Position numbers and translations under genes: made by a program
Assembly: GCA_045545735.1 (NCBI GenBank)
Contig: JAZQBM010000007.1
Location: 1 to 64,000 of the forward strand
Reading direction: 5' to 3'
Length of the DNA stretch: 64,000 nucleotides
Source: Fimenecus sp045545735
GTDB taxonomy: Bacteria > Bacillota > Clostridia > Oscillospirales > Acutalibacteraceae
Part shown: positions 1 to 9,183 of the stretch, piece by piece
Layout: each line of letters opens with the position of its first letter
Position numbering within the stretch: the first letter of the stretch is position 1
The notes under the pieces: generated by a model
What the model was told of the DNA's origin: nothing
What the model saw: only the letters and a program-made list of their open reading frames with translations
Database searches by the model: none

Positions 1-1
1 T

Positions 2-2563
2 CTTGATGAAACTAAACAAATCAAATATATTTCTGTGTTAACCGAAAATGAAAAACAAAAAGTATTAAAAGATTTCAATAATACAGAATACACATACGAT
101 ATTTCTGACAATTCAACACTTTACTCATTGTTCGAGAAAGCAAGTGAAGAAAACGGAGATAAGGTATGTATTGTTGCAGATAATAAAGAAATTACATTCA
201 AGGATTTCAAAGCATATGCAGAAAGAATTGACAATGCCGTAAGAAACATTACAGAAGAAAAATCTGTAATTGCTGTGATTTGTGAACGTTCATTTGAAAT
301 GTACGGTGCAGTTTATGGTATTATCCGTGGTGGGAATGCATACTTACCTATTGACTCTAACTATCCACAAGACAGAATTAACTACATTTTAGAAAACAGT
401 AACGCTAAAGCAGTAATTACACAAGATAAATTCACATATCTTGCAAAGAATATTCCTTGTATTGATGCTACTGAACTTCTTAATAGTAAAGAACAACCAA
501 CAAAAACAGAAATACTCGCTTTACCTGATGACACTGCTTATGTAATCTATACATCCGGTTCTACAGGTAATCCTAAAGGTGCTAAAATCAGTCACAAATC
601 TGCTATTAACAGAATACTTTGGATGCATGATTTCTACCCATTAGAAGAAAATGATGTAATCCTTCAGAAAACACCATATACATTTGACGTTTCTGTATGG
701 GAACTTTTCTGGTGGGGTATTACAGGCAGAACACTTTGTGCATCTAAACCTGATGAACACTTCTTACCTGCAAAGATATTAGAAGAAACAGAAAAGAACA
801 AAGTTACTCATTTACACTTTGTTCCGTCAGTTTTTGATTTGTTCTTAACATATCTTGAAAATAACAAGGAAGAACAGAACAGATTCAATTCCGTTAAATA
901 TGTCTTCTTGTCTGGTGAAGCATTAACAGCAAATCATATTAACAGATTCTACAACATTTATGATTACAACAAGGTACAGTTACACAACCTTTACGGACCA
1001 ACAGAATGTGCAGTTGACGTAAGTTACTACGCTTGTGTACCAACAGATACTGACCCTGTACCGATTGGCAAACCAATCTATAACACACAACTTTACATAG
1101 TTGACAAATATTTAAACCCAACACCAATAGGTGTAGTGGGTGAACTTTGTATTGCAGGTGTAAACGTTGGACAAGGTTATCTTAACAACGAACAACTCAC
1201 AAATGAAAAGTTCATAGACAATCCATTCGGTGAAGGTAAACTATACAAAACAGGCGACCTTGCATACTGGCGTAATGACGGCAATATCTGTTATGTGGGC
1301 AGAATGGACGGTCAAATCAAAATCAATGGTCAACGTGTTGAATTAGGGGAAATTGAAAAGGTAATTGGTGAAGTTTCCGGTGTTGAATCTGTTGCAGTTA
1401 TTATCAAACAGAACAACGGACAAGAAGTGCTTGTTGCTTTCTGTTGTGGCGACGAAAGTTCAACAAATGAAATACTTAAACACTGTGAAAACAAATTACC
1501 GCAGTATATGATTCCAGGCAAGTTTCAGTTTATTAAAAAACTACCACTTAATGCAAGCGGTAAACTTGACCGAAAAGCACTTAAAAACATTGAAGTTGTA
1601 TTTGATAACGCAATTATTAAAGAAAATCCTGTTACTGAAACTGAAAAAACACTTTGTAAGTTGTTTGAAAAAACTCTTCACATTGATTTTGTTGGTAGAA
1701 ATGAAAACTTCTTTAGCCTTGGCGGAACAAGTCTTGATATGATTTCAATCTTGTCAGAAACCGAACTTCAAAACATTTCCGCAGCAGATTTCATCGCTAA
1801 TTCAACTGCTGAAAAGTTGGCAATTCTTCTTGAAAGCAACGAAGTTACAGAAACTGACGGGTTCTACGCGTTGAGAGATGTTCCAAATTCAACAAAAGCT
1901 TTGATTTTAATACCGTATGCAGGTGGTGACGCATCGGCCTTTGCGGCTATTACAAATGATTTCACAAATCTTGCACCTGATTTGTCTCTTTATTATGTTG
2001 ATTATCTTCGTTCATATGAGGAATGTGAAAAAGTCGCTGAAGCAATAGCAAAATTAAGCAAAACAAAAGAAATCAACCTTTATTCACATTGTGCAGGTGT
2101 GGCTGTTGCTTTACAACTTATAAACATTCTTGAAGCACAAGGTGTTACGCTTTCTCACTACATTTCAGGCGGATTTATTCCTCCCGAAAGAGCAAGTAAA
2201 CATAACACATGGAATTTTGCTCCTAAAAATTTTATCAAAAGTGCACTTATAAAAGCTGGTGCACCTATAGAAAAGTTCTCTGCTGACTACAACTACAATA
2301 TGGTTGATAAATTCCGTAAGGATACCGACTTTATGACAGCGTATTTTTATAAACTTGCAACGACAATCAACGCAAATACATCCGTAATAATCAGTAAAAC
2401 AGATATATTCACAAAGAATTATAATGATGCTGAACGCTTATGGAAAACTGTTGCAAAGAACTTTGAACAAGTGCATTTTATCAAAACGAACTCTCACTAC
2501 TTCCAGACCGACAACAGTGACGCTCTTGCAAAAATCATAATTAAGTCAATTAATCACAAATAA
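2..2563 (+). CDS. Nonribosomal peptide synthetase, terminal module (A-PCP-TE), 5' partial
   Basis: The frame is open to the window edge, and the residues before the GTG at 35 read like the link after a condensation domain, so the gene starts upstream. Numbering from that GTG: adenylation domain about 25-515, with the P-loop TSGSTGNPKG (173-182), the YGPTE motif (320-324), the YKTGDL motif and the A10 lysine in NASGKLD. My alignment by memory to GrsA and EntF gives the pocket code D-V-W-H-F-S-L-V-D, the EntF serine code. The carrier protein has LGGTSL with Ser566. The thioesterase (about 618-842) has SHCAG, so Cys686 stands where most type I thioesterases have Ser; Asp790 and His821 (SHYF) complete a plausible triad. 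Role: activate probably serine, carry it as a thioester and release the peptide. Product unknown. A strong hairpin follows the stop. Confidence 0.93.
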   Translation, partial: LDETKQIKYISVLTENEKQKVLKDFNNTEYTYDISDNSTLYSLFEKASEENGDKVCIVADNKEITFKDFKAYAERIDNAVRNITEEKSVIAVICERSFEMYGAVYGIIRGGNAYLPIDSNYPQDRINYILENSNAKAVITQDKFTYLAKNIPCIDATELLNSKEQPTKTEILALPDDTAYVIYTSGSTGNPKGAKISHKSAINRILWMHDFYPLEENDVILQKTPYTFDVSVWELFWWGITGRTLCASKPDEHFLPAKILEETEKNKVTHLHFVPSVFDLFLTYLENNKEEQNRFNSVKYVFLSGEALTANHINRFYNIYDYNKVQLHNLYGPTECAVDVSYYACVPTDTDPVPIGKPIYNTQLYIVDKYLNPTPIGVVGELCIAGVNVGQGYLNNEQLTNEKFIDNPFGEGKLYKTGDLAYWRNDGNICYVGRMDGQIKINGQRVELGEIEKVIGEVSGVESVAVIIKQNNGQEVLVAFCCGDESSTNEILKHCENKLPQYMIPGKFQFIKKLPLNASGKLDRKALKNIEVVFDNAIIKENPVTETEKTLCKLFEKTLHIDFVGRNENFFSLGGTSLDMISILSETELQNISAADFIANSTAEKLAILLESNEVTETDGFYALRDVPNSTKALILIPYAGGDASAFAAITNDFTNLAPDLSLYYVDYLRSYEECEKVAEAIAKLSKTKEINLYSHCAGVAVALQLINILEAQGVTLSHYISGGFIPPERASKHNTWNFAPKNFIKSALIKAGAPIEKFSADYNYNMVDKFRKDTDFMTAYFYKLATTINANTSVIISKTDIFTKNYNDAERLWKTVAKNFEQVHFIKTNSHYFQTDNSDALAKIIIKSINHK

Positions 2564-2566
2564 ACA

Positions 2567-2597
2567 AAAAACAGAGAACGATTCGTTCTCTGTTTTT
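2567..2597. terminator. Bidirectional intrinsic terminator
   Basis: A perfect 14-bp stem (AAAAACAGAGAACG, loop ATT) is flanked by A and T tracts. It sits between the convergent NRPS gene and the Lgt-like gene and can serve both. Confidence 0.9.
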
Positions 2598-2606
2598 ATT
2601 TTAATT

Positions 2607-3512
2607 TTATAACCTTCTGCTTTTAGAATACATTTTTTTATTTTTCTTTTCTCGCTCTTTTTGCTTATCTATTTTTTCCCAACTCTCTCTGTTTTGTTCT
2701 TCAAAAGCAGCAAATCCTGCTTCTGCATTCTCAATTCGTCTTTCAAAAAATGCATCTATTTTATCACGAAATTTTGCAATCAACACCCATTCAACTATGC
2801 CGTATACAACACATATAATACATAAAATCTGATGCATTTTTAGTGGTCCAAGCACATTTTCTTCTTTTCTTAAAAATTCAGTAAAAAATCTTGTAACAGA
2901 ATACAATATCATGTATATCGGCAACATCGTACCTGGCTTTGCTCTTTTCTTATACCAAAGAAGAAATATAAAAAGCAATAATGCAACAGCTGCTTCTATG
3001 AGCTGTACAGGAATTTCCTTGAGTCCGGAACGCTCGTTATAAAGCCCATATTCACTTTCAATGCCACCACAACAACCTGCACAAAAGCATGCCATTTTTG
3101 CCACGGATAATATCATCGGCATTGCAGGCATTACCATGTCTACTTGTTTGAGAACATTTGATGTTGCTGTTATGCACAAAAAAGCAAAAGCAAATGTTAT
3201 GGTAAACAACATACCAAAATAGTTTGCACCTGTTCCAACAAGTTTACCAAATGGTCGATTAACAAGCCCTGCAATAAGACCTATCATTAAGATAGTATTA
3301 TATATATCACTATAAACGAAGAAAGTTCTTGCTCTCTTTGCAGCCTTTCGATTTATTCTTTTAATAAGAAGAACCATTCTTTGAGAAGAAATTGACAATC
3401 TTTTTTCCTGTTCTCTATAAAGTGTCAAACCATATAAAATAATTGGTATGAAACCTAAATATCCAACAAGTTCATACATTCTTATATCTGTATTTCCAAG
3501 AAATATGTACAA
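2607..3512 (-). CDS. Lgt-like (prolipoprotein diacylglyceryl transferase family) membrane protein
   Basis: A polytopic membrane protein of about 300 residues with the late signatures of the Lgt family: IPVQLIEA resembles the HPSQLYE region and RFFTEFLR the conserved RFxxEFxR. The central Lgt motif around Arg143 and Asn146 (RIGNFINGE in Escherichia coli) is replaced by KMACFCAGCCGG, and no HGG motif is evident, so true diacylglyceryl transfer to lipoproteins is doubtful. The C-terminus is a charged, helical cytoplasmic tail rich in Lys and Glu. Start: a TTG at 3521 would touch the AAGGAG sequence directly; the TTG at 3512 has a 9-nt spacing and is preferred. It is divergent from the FHA operon. 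Family membership is fairly safe, function is not. Confidence 0.7.
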   Translation of the reverse strand: MYIFLGNTDIRMYELVGYLGFIPIILYGLTLYREQEKRLSISSQRMVLLIKRINRKAAKRARTFFVYSDIYNTILMIGLIAGLVNRPFGKLVGTGANYFGMLFTITFAFAFLCITATSNVLKQVDMVMPAMPMILSVAKMACFCAGCCGGIESEYGLYNERSGLKEIPVQLIEAAVALLLFIFLLWYKKRAKPGTMLPIYMILYSVTRFFTEFLRKEENVLGPLKMHQILCIICVVYGIVEWVLIAKFRDKIDAFFERRIENAEAGFAAFEEQNRESWEKIDKQKEREKKNKKMYSKSRRL

Positions 3513-3625
3513 TTGTATCAACTCCTTTCTATTCGATTTTTATTTTAACATATTTCCACTTTCATTTCAAGAGCATATAAATCATTACAAAAAGTTAAAA
3601 TTCAATTACATTATTTTAAAATTCA

Positions 3626-3654
3626 TTGACAAGAATATTAGAAAAAGTTATTCT
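3626..3654 (+). promoter_or_regulatory. Sigma-A-type promoter for the FHA/FtsW/PBP operon
   Basis: TTGACA at 3626-3631, 17-bp spacer, TATTCT at 3649-3654. Transcription from here would begin just before the Shine-Dalgarno of the FHA gene, which supports the start at 3685. Confidence 0.65.
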
Positions 3655-3684
3655 AAATATAGGAAATTATCAGGAGGTGCAGAT

Positions 3685-4401
3685 ATGGATAATCTTGAAT
3701 ATTTAATGCGTTACGTCCTTTGTATTCTTGCCATAGCGGTTATAGTCAACTGTGTATGGTCACTTATTCGTCTGCGTCCTGACAAAAAGATTTATGCGGT
3801 GCTTGTTAATATGGCAAATGATGAGCAGCACCCTATCACCTGCTACGAAACATCTGTTGGCAGAAGTAAATCCTGCGACATTGTGTTTACAAACACTACT
3901 GTTTCTCGTTCACACGCAGTTGTAGCACTTCGTAAAGACGGTTTTTACGTGTTTGATACCGAATCCAAAACAGGAGTTTATGTAAACGGCGAAAAAATTG
4001 AAAAAAGTGCAAAGCTTTCTGACGGTGATGTTATTGCATTCGGCACGGCAATTATGAAATTCTATATAGGTAGCGAAGCAGATAACGATATTTCTCACAA
4101 AAAAGATGAAATCTCTACTCGTTCACGTCTTGTAAATATTGTAGATAACACAGAATTTATGCTTGACGGCGATTATATTACAATCGGCAGAGAAATCGGC
4201 AGTAACATTGAGATTTCTGCACCTTATGTATCCCGCAGACAAGCGGAAATCTTCAAAAAAGGCAATAAATGGTTTATTGAAGATTACGGTACAGTCACAA
4301 AAACAACACTTAATGGTGAACAGATTTTTTCAGACACTCCCCTTTATGACGGTGATGTTATAAAAATTGGTGATTTTGCATTTCTTTATGAAGAAATGTG
4401 A
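3685..4401 (+). CDS. Membrane-anchored protein with two FHA domains
   Basis: The 238-residue protein has one N-terminal membrane helix (about 10-30) and two forkhead-associated domains. The first has GR at 59-60, SRSH at 74-77 and NG at 101-102. The second has GR at 168-169, SRRQ at 183-186 (His replaced by Gln) and NG at 210-211. FHA domains bind phosphothreonine, so this is probably a readout of Ser/Thr kinase signalling at the membrane. The next two genes encode an FtsW/RodA protein and a class B PBP, the arrangement of the FhaB-RodA-PbpA cluster of actinobacteria and some clostridia, though no kinase or phosphatase gene is adjacent. The ATG at 3685 follows AGGAGGTG at good spacing; a longer frame from 3448 would begin before the predicted promoter. 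Confidence 0.88.
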   Translation: MDNLEYLMRYVLCILAIAVIVNCVWSLIRLRPDKKIYAVLVNMANDEQHPITCYETSVGRSKSCDIVFTNTTVSRSHAVVALRKDGFYVFDTESKTGVYVNGEKIEKSAKLSDGDVIAFGTAIMKFYIGSEADNDISHKKDEISTRSRLVNIVDNTEFMLDGDYITIGREIGSNIEISAPYVSRRQAEIFKKGNKWFIEDYGTVTKTTLNGEQIFSDTPLYDGDVIKIGDFAFLYEEM

Positions 4402-4432
4402 CAAGCAAAAATAAAAGAAAGTAGGTGAAATT

Positions 4433-5668
4433 ATGCTAAAGAAAACTAAAAATGTAAGCCTTATAATAATGCTTTTCGTTATTACACTTTTTCAATTGAC
4501 TTGTCTTTTCACCCTTGTAAGCAAGGCCGCTGACGAGTTTAAAACGGGCATAATTCTCACCTTTAGCATTTATATTCTTGTAGAATACGTGTATTTTATC
4601 GGTGCAAGGCTCATTCTTAAACGAAAAGGATTTGAGGTTGAACTGATAGCATTTTTACTTACCTCAATCGGTCTTTCAATTACCGCAAGCGTTTACCCCG
4701 ACAAAGCACTAAAACAATTAGTTGCTGTGCTTATCGGCATTTTCGGGTTTGTGTTTTTACAATGGCTTTTGCGGGATTTGAAACGAGCATCCGTTTTGCG
4801 TATTCCTGTAGCAATCGGTGCAGTTGGACTTTTAGCATTCACCCTTGTTTTCGCAAGTTTTACAAACGGTGCTAAAAACTGGTTATATATCGGCGGATTT
4901 TCAATTCAACCGTCAGAACTTGTAAAAGTTGCATTTATTTTTGTAGGTGCGGCATCACTTGAAAAACTGCAATCCAATAAAAGTCTTACGAAATTTATTG
5001 TTTTTGCATTTGCTTGTGTCGGAGCATTGTTCTTAATGTACGACTTCGGCACCGCACTTATATTCTTCTTTACATTTATTGTTATCTCATTTATGCGTTC
5101 AGGCGATATAAGAACCCTTGTTCTTGTATGCACCGTAGCACTTATGGGCGGACTTATTGTGCTTATGTTCCGTCCTTACGTTGCAAATCGATTTGCAGCA
5201 TACGGTCACGTGTGGGAATACTTTGACACATCAGGCTATCAGCAAACAAGAACTATGATTTATTCCGCAAGTGGCGGACTTTTTGGTGTTGGTCTTGGCA
5301 ACGGTGAGCTTCGCGATATTTTCGCTGCAACTGAAGACCTTGTGTTTGGCGTTGTCTGTGAAGAATTCGGTATGATTATGGCGGGAGCAATTCTTCTTTC
5401 ATACGTTGCACTTCTTGTCTACTCAATCCGTCATTCAAAATATGCACGTTCATCATTTTACGCAATTTGTGCTTGTGCGGCAGCGTCACTTATGTTGTTT
5501 CAAGCATCTCTCAACGTATTCGGCGTAAACGATATACTACCCCTTACGGGCGTAACGCTCCCATTCATCAGCCGAGGCGGTTCAAGTGTAATCAGTTGTT
5601 GGATGCTACTTGCATTCATCAAAGCAGTTGACCGTAGCACTTACAGATATGGAGGTGTTCGTCAATGA
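4433..5668 (+). CDS. FtsW/RodA/SpoVE-family peptidoglycan glycosyltransferase
   Basis: A SEDS protein of 411 residues with about ten membrane segments. SEDS proteins polymerise lipid II into glycan strands, working with a class B penicillin-binding protein. The C-terminal signature is clear: GVNDILPLTGVTLPFISRGG followed by a final helix; the loop before it (VVCEEFGMI) is also typical. The stop overlaps the ATG of the PBP gene by 4 bp, so the pair is translationally coupled, as expected for a cognate SEDS-bPBP pair. The upstream FHA protein may regulate it. Whether it acts in elongation (RodA) or another process cannot be decided from sequence; the actinobacterial order suggests RodA. Confidence 0.93.
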   Translation: MLKKTKNVSLIIMLFVITLFQLTCLFTLVSKAADEFKTGIILTFSIYILVEYVYFIGARLILKRKGFEVELIAFLLTSIGLSITASVYPDKALKQLVAVLIGIFGFVFLQWLLRDLKRASVLRIPVAIGAVGLLAFTLVFASFTNGAKNWLYIGGFSIQPSELVKVAFIFVGAASLEKLQSNKSLTKFIVFAFACVGALFLMYDFGTALIFFFTFIVISFMRSGDIRTLVLVCTVALMGGLIVLMFRPYVANRFAAYGHVWEYFDTSGYQQTRTMIYSASGGLFGVGLGNGELRDIFAATEDLVFGVVCEEFGMIMAGAILLSYVALLVYSIRHSKYARSSFYAICACAAASLMLFQASLNVFGVNDILPLTGVTLPFISRGGSSVISCWMLLAFIKAVDRSTYRYGGVRQ

Positions 5669-7068
5669 AATCCATTTCACGCAGAGCGTTAACTCTTTAC
5701 TCATTGATTTTGCTGTTCTTTGCAGGTTGCGGGTTACTCTTTTATAACCTTGTTACAAATGCAGACGTATGGGCAATGAACAGAGCAAACCAGCATTTGT
5801 ATTCAAACGGCACACTCGCCACCGCAGGCGATATTACAGATATTAACGGCGAAATCCTTGTTACCACAGAAGACGGAAAGCGAGTTTATAACGATAACAA
5901 ATATATTCGTCTTGGTACACTTCATACAGTTGGTGACAGTGCAGGTTATATTGCAAGCGGTATTCAAACTTCTTTCAAAGATGAACTTACGGGTTACACA
6001 TTAACTGATGGCGTATATAACCTTAAAAGATACGGAAAAGGCAATGATATTAAGCTGACACTTAATGCAGAAGTCTGTAAAACTGCATACAAAGCATTAG
6101 GCAACAAAAAAGGTACAGTTGGTGTTATGAATTACAAAACAGGTGAGATTATCTGTATTGTTTCAAATCCGACTTATGATATTTTAGATAAGCCAACCGA
6201 TATAAACACCGATACAACAGGCAAATATGACGGCATTTATATGAACAGATTTTTCTCGGGACTTTACACTCCCGGTTCAACCTTTAAGGTGCTGACCGCA
6301 GCTTGTGCTATTGAGAATATTCCTGATATTTATGACCGCACATACACTTGTAAAGGCAAAGTACAAATTGGTGAAGGCTATGTAATCTGTAACGGCACTC
6401 ACGGTAAAGTGGATTTTGAAGAAGCACTTAACAAATCCTGTAATGTTGCCTTTGCAGAAATTGCTTACGAATTGGGTAACGAAAAAATGACCGCTACCGC
6501 TGAGCGACTTGGCTTTAACAACACTAATATTATGGTCAGCGGAAAAATCCGTAGTGCAAAAAGTAAAATTAATCTAACTGAAGCCACCGCCCTTGATTTA
6601 GGTTGGGCAGGTATAGGGCAATACACAACTCTTATAAATCCTTGCCAGATGCTCACAATAGTTTCAGCTATTGCCAATGACGGCACAGCACTCGCTCCGC
6701 AGGTTGTAAGTGAAATCACATCCCCTGAAGGCAAAGTCACATATAGTGCGACTACTGAAACTTTAGGCGAATATTTTACCGTTGACACCGCCACAAAACT
6801 TGACGACTTGCTTCGCTCAAATGTTAAGAATTACTATGGTGACGGTTATTTCCCACAAATGAAAATGTGCGGAAAAACGGGTACTGCTGAAGTCAGTGAC
6901 AACGCCGATGCAAAACCAAACGCCCTATTTATAGGCTACTCACAACAAGACAATATGCCATTTGCAATTATCGTTGTTGTTGAAGACACAACGTCAAGTA
7001 TCAAAAGTGCTGTACCAATCGCTTCAAAAGTTATGAAAACAGTTAAAACAGAATATGCAAAAAAATAA
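5665..7068 (+). CDS. Class B penicillin-binding protein (PbpA-like transpeptidase)
   Basis: The 467-residue protein has an N-terminal membrane anchor (about 9-30) and a transpeptidase domain from about residue 145. All three active-site motifs are present: STFK (nucleophile Ser205, Lys208), SCN (258-260) and KTGTAE (404-409). The region between anchor and catalytic domain is short, as in mycobacterial PbpA rather than PBP2 with its long dimerisation domain. It cross-links peptidoglycan stems outside the membrane, presumably with the SEDS protein encoded just upstream. The ATG overlaps the previous stop and is preceded by GGAGG. Confidence 0.93.
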   Translation: MKSISRRALTLYSLILLFFAGCGLLFYNLVTNADVWAMNRANQHLYSNGTLATAGDITDINGEILVTTEDGKRVYNDNKYIRLGTLHTVGDSAGYIASGIQTSFKDELTGYTLTDGVYNLKRYGKGNDIKLTLNAEVCKTAYKALGNKKGTVGVMNYKTGEIICIVSNPTYDILDKPTDINTDTTGKYDGIYMNRFFSGLYTPGSTFKVLTAACAIENIPDIYDRTYTCKGKVQIGEGYVICNGTHGKVDFEEALNKSCNVAFAEIAYELGNEKMTATAERLGFNNTNIMVSGKIRSAKSKINLTEATALDLGWAGIGQYTTLINPCQMLTIVSAIANDGTALAPQVVSEITSPEGKVTYSATTETLGEYFTVDTATKLDDLLRSNVKNYYGDGYFPQMKMCGKTGTAEVSDNADAKPNALFIGYSQQDNMPFAIIVVVEDTTSSIKSAVPIASKVMKTVKTEYAKK

Positions 7069-7087
7069 GGGATGCTTGGCATCCCTT
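7067..7087. terminator. Intrinsic terminator between PBP and GH43-like genes
   Basis: Perfect 9-bp stem AAGGGATGC, loop TTG. It starts inside the PBP stop codon and lies between convergent genes. Confidence 0.75.
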
Positions 7088-7097
7088 TAAATTTTAA

Positions 7098-8108
7098 TTA
7101 TTTCCCAAACTTTTCAACAAGTGCTTTATACTCATCGTCTGTAATTGCTACAACCGAGCCGTGTCTTGGGAAGAATTCCATACTGTAATCTTCTGCTTTT
7201 ACTGGCTTAAAGTTTTCAAAATCGCTTGTTTGTTGCATAAAGAAACGGTCTGTGCCGTATTCGTCCATAATCATAACCCACTGGTCTGTGCCTGTTATAT
7301 TATAGATTTCACTACCCTCAACACCCGTTGTTGCAAGTGATACTACAACAGGCTCGCTTGTATATGGGCCTGTAAGATTTTCACTTGTTACATAAGCAAT
7401 TGTCTGGTCTTCGTCGTGTTTGAAATAAAGGTAATAAAGTCCTTTTTCTTCGCTATATGCAATATCGCCGTCGATTGTCTGAATTCCGGGACGTTCATAC
7501 AATAACTGTGGCTCTGTAAGTGTCTTGAAATCGGTTGTATATGCATAATACATCTGTGCAACGTCGTTCCATACGGTTGAATGTGCCCAATAAACCATAT
7601 ATGCCTGCTTTTCTGCATCCCAGATTGCCTGAGGTGCCCAAGCACGTGTTGTTTCTGAATATTGACCACCGAAATCACGAATATCAATGATTGTTTCGTC
7701 TGTCCAAGTGATTAAATCTTTTGATTTCCAAGTAACAAGTGCGTGGTTCGAAGTCCAGCCCTCTGCACTCTTCATATCTGTACCGATTATGTAATAATAA
7801 CCATCTTGTCCTTTAAGAATATAAGGGTCACGGACTGAACGCTTACCCAAATACTGAATAATAACAGGTTGATTTCCGTTAAGTGCCTCAAAATTATAAC
7901 CATCTTCACTTACTGCAAAATGGATTCTTTCCTGTTCAGGCTCATTACCTACAAAGTAAGCAAAAAGATATTTTCCGCTTTCGCTTTTTGCCGGTTGTGC
8001 ATAGTTCATAATGTCTTTTACCCCCATAACAACAAGAGTAATTACCCCTGCCAACGCTATAATTACCGCTAAAATAACGGCAATTTTTTTGAACTTATTT
8101 TTCTTCAT
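7098..8108 (-). CDS. Membrane-anchored GH43-like glycoside hydrolase
   Basis: Residues 1-32 form a basic start and hydrophobic anchor without a lipobox cysteine; the rest is a five-bladed beta-propeller of the glycoside hydrolase 43/62/32/68 type. Candidate catalytic residues are Asp94 in RDPYILK, Asp213 or Asp215 in TIDGDIAY and Glu264 in GVEGSE, which match the Asp/Asp/Glu set of GH43. WAPQ at 157-160 is the characteristic blade motif. GH43 enzymes usually cleave arabinofuranosides or xylosides of plant hemicellulose; the substrate here is not predictable. The protein probably faces the outside of the cell, attached to the membrane. Transcribed alone. Confidence 0.82.
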   Translation of the reverse strand: MKKNKFKKIAVILAVIIALAGVITLVVMGVKDIMNYAQPAKSESGKYLFAYFVGNEPEQERIHFAVSEDGYNFEALNGNQPVIIQYLGKRSVRDPYILKGQDGYYYIIGTDMKSAEGWTSNHALVTWKSKDLITWTDETIIDIRDFGGQYSETTRAWAPQAIWDAEKQAYMVYWAHSTVWNDVAQMYYAYTTDFKTLTEPQLLYERPGIQTIDGDIAYSEEKGLYYLYFKHDEDQTIAYVTSENLTGPYTSEPVVVSLATTGVEGSEIYNITGTDQWVMIMDEYGTDRFFMQQTSDFENFKPVKAEDYSMEFFPRHGSVVAITDDEYKALVEKFGK

Positions 8109-8135
8109 AATTACCCTCCGGAATTTGTTGGTTTA

Positions 8136-8164
8136 AGTATATCTTAAAATCTGTGTGTTGTCAC
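8136..8164 (-). promoter_or_regulatory. Possible promoter for the GH43-like gene
   Basis: On the minus strand GTGACA (8164-8159), 17-bp spacer, TATACT (8141-8136). One -35 mismatch at the first base. Confidence 0.45.
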
Positions 8165-8192
8165 TTGACAAGTTTAATAAAAAATCAAAATC

Positions 8193-9077
8193 TTATTTGT
8201 TCAGTTTTTTGAGTGTAACCTCGCTAATCATTGTTGAGCCTAAAATAAGCACTGCCCCGATTACCCCGTAAACACTCATTTTCTCACTTAATATAACAGC
8301 CGAAAGAATAATCGCAACAATAGGGTCAATATAACTGAAAAGTGCAACAGTCTGAGTATTCAACTTTTCGATTGTTCCAAAATAAAGTGCATATGCAAAG
8401 CCTGTATGCACAACACCTACAATCAAAAGCATAATAATCACAATCGGCGTAATTTCTGCTTGTGAATTATCTTCAGCAAGTATTGAATACGGCACTAAAA
8501 TTGTTGCTGCACTAAAAAGTTGCACTATTGTTTTATCATAAATGGGAACATCTTTGATTTTCTTATTAAGTACAATAACCGACGCATAAAATGCCGCTGC
8601 ACCAAGACCTAAAAGAATACCTTTCAACTCGCCAATGCCTGTAAATCCCGTTTCGATAATTCCCGAAACAAGCACCATACCCACAAGGGCTACCACTACA
8701 CAAATCGCCTTTTTTAAGGTGATTTTCTCTTTGAATAACAATGGCGAAACAATTATTACAAAAACGGGTGCCATATAATAACAAAGCGTTGCAGTTGCAA
8801 CTGATGTATATTGATATGACTCAAAAAGCAGAATCCAGTTGATACCGATAAAAATACCCGAAAGACATAACAAGAACAAATTACTCTTAATTGCCTTGAA
8901 TGACATTTTGTCTTTCTTAATAAAAATCAGTAAAATCAAAAACAACGCACCTATGTAACCTCTTGAAATGGCAAGAAGCCCTGAAGAAAGTGGCACGTAT
9001 TTACGAAAAATACCGATAGTACCAAATATGAACATTGATAAAATTAATGAAAGTTTTGCTTTTGTGTTCTCGTTCAT
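8193..9077 (-). CDS. EamA-family (drug/metabolite transporter) permease
   Basis: A 294-residue protein with about ten hydrophobic helices arranged as two similar five-helix halves, the layout of EamA/RhaT exporters. The first half begins LSLILSMFIFGTIGIFRKY and the second holds the usual KEKITLKKAICVVVALVGM segment. Family members export amino acids, metabolites or drugs by proton or ion exchange; the substrate cannot be inferred. It is a single gene, divergent from rpe, with its own promoter match. Confidence 0.88.
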   Translation of the reverse strand: MNENTKAKLSLILSMFIFGTIGIFRKYVPLSSGLLAISRGYIGALFLILLIFIKKDKMSFKAIKSNLFLLCLSGIFIGINWILLFESYQYTSVATATLCYYMAPVFVIIVSPLLFKEKITLKKAICVVVALVGMVLVSGIIETGFTGIGELKGILLGLGAAAFYASVIVLNKKIKDVPIYDKTIVQLFSAATILVPYSILAEDNSQAEITPIVIIMLLIVGVVHTGFAYALYFGTIEKLNTQTVALFSYIDPIVAIILSAVILSEKMSVYGVIGAVLILGSTMISEVTLKKLNK

Positions 9078-9106
9078 AATATTCCCTCAAAAAAATTGAT
9101 AGGATT

Positions 9107-9135
9107 ATTATAATACAATGTTTTTCATTTTTCAA
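9107..9135 (-). promoter_or_regulatory. Promoter for the EamA transporter gene
   Basis: Minus strand TTGAAA (9135-9130), 17-bp spacer, TATAAT (9112-9107), about 30 bp before the start codon. Confidence 0.7.
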
Positions 9136-9183
9136 TGTCATTCTAAGGAGTTTGTGACGATGAATGACACCTTTTAATTTGTA

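Noticed and set aside
3448..3684. N-terminal extension of the FHA protein.
   Set aside because: It overlaps the divergent Lgt-like gene and the predicted promoter; the ATG at 3685 has a strong ribosome site.
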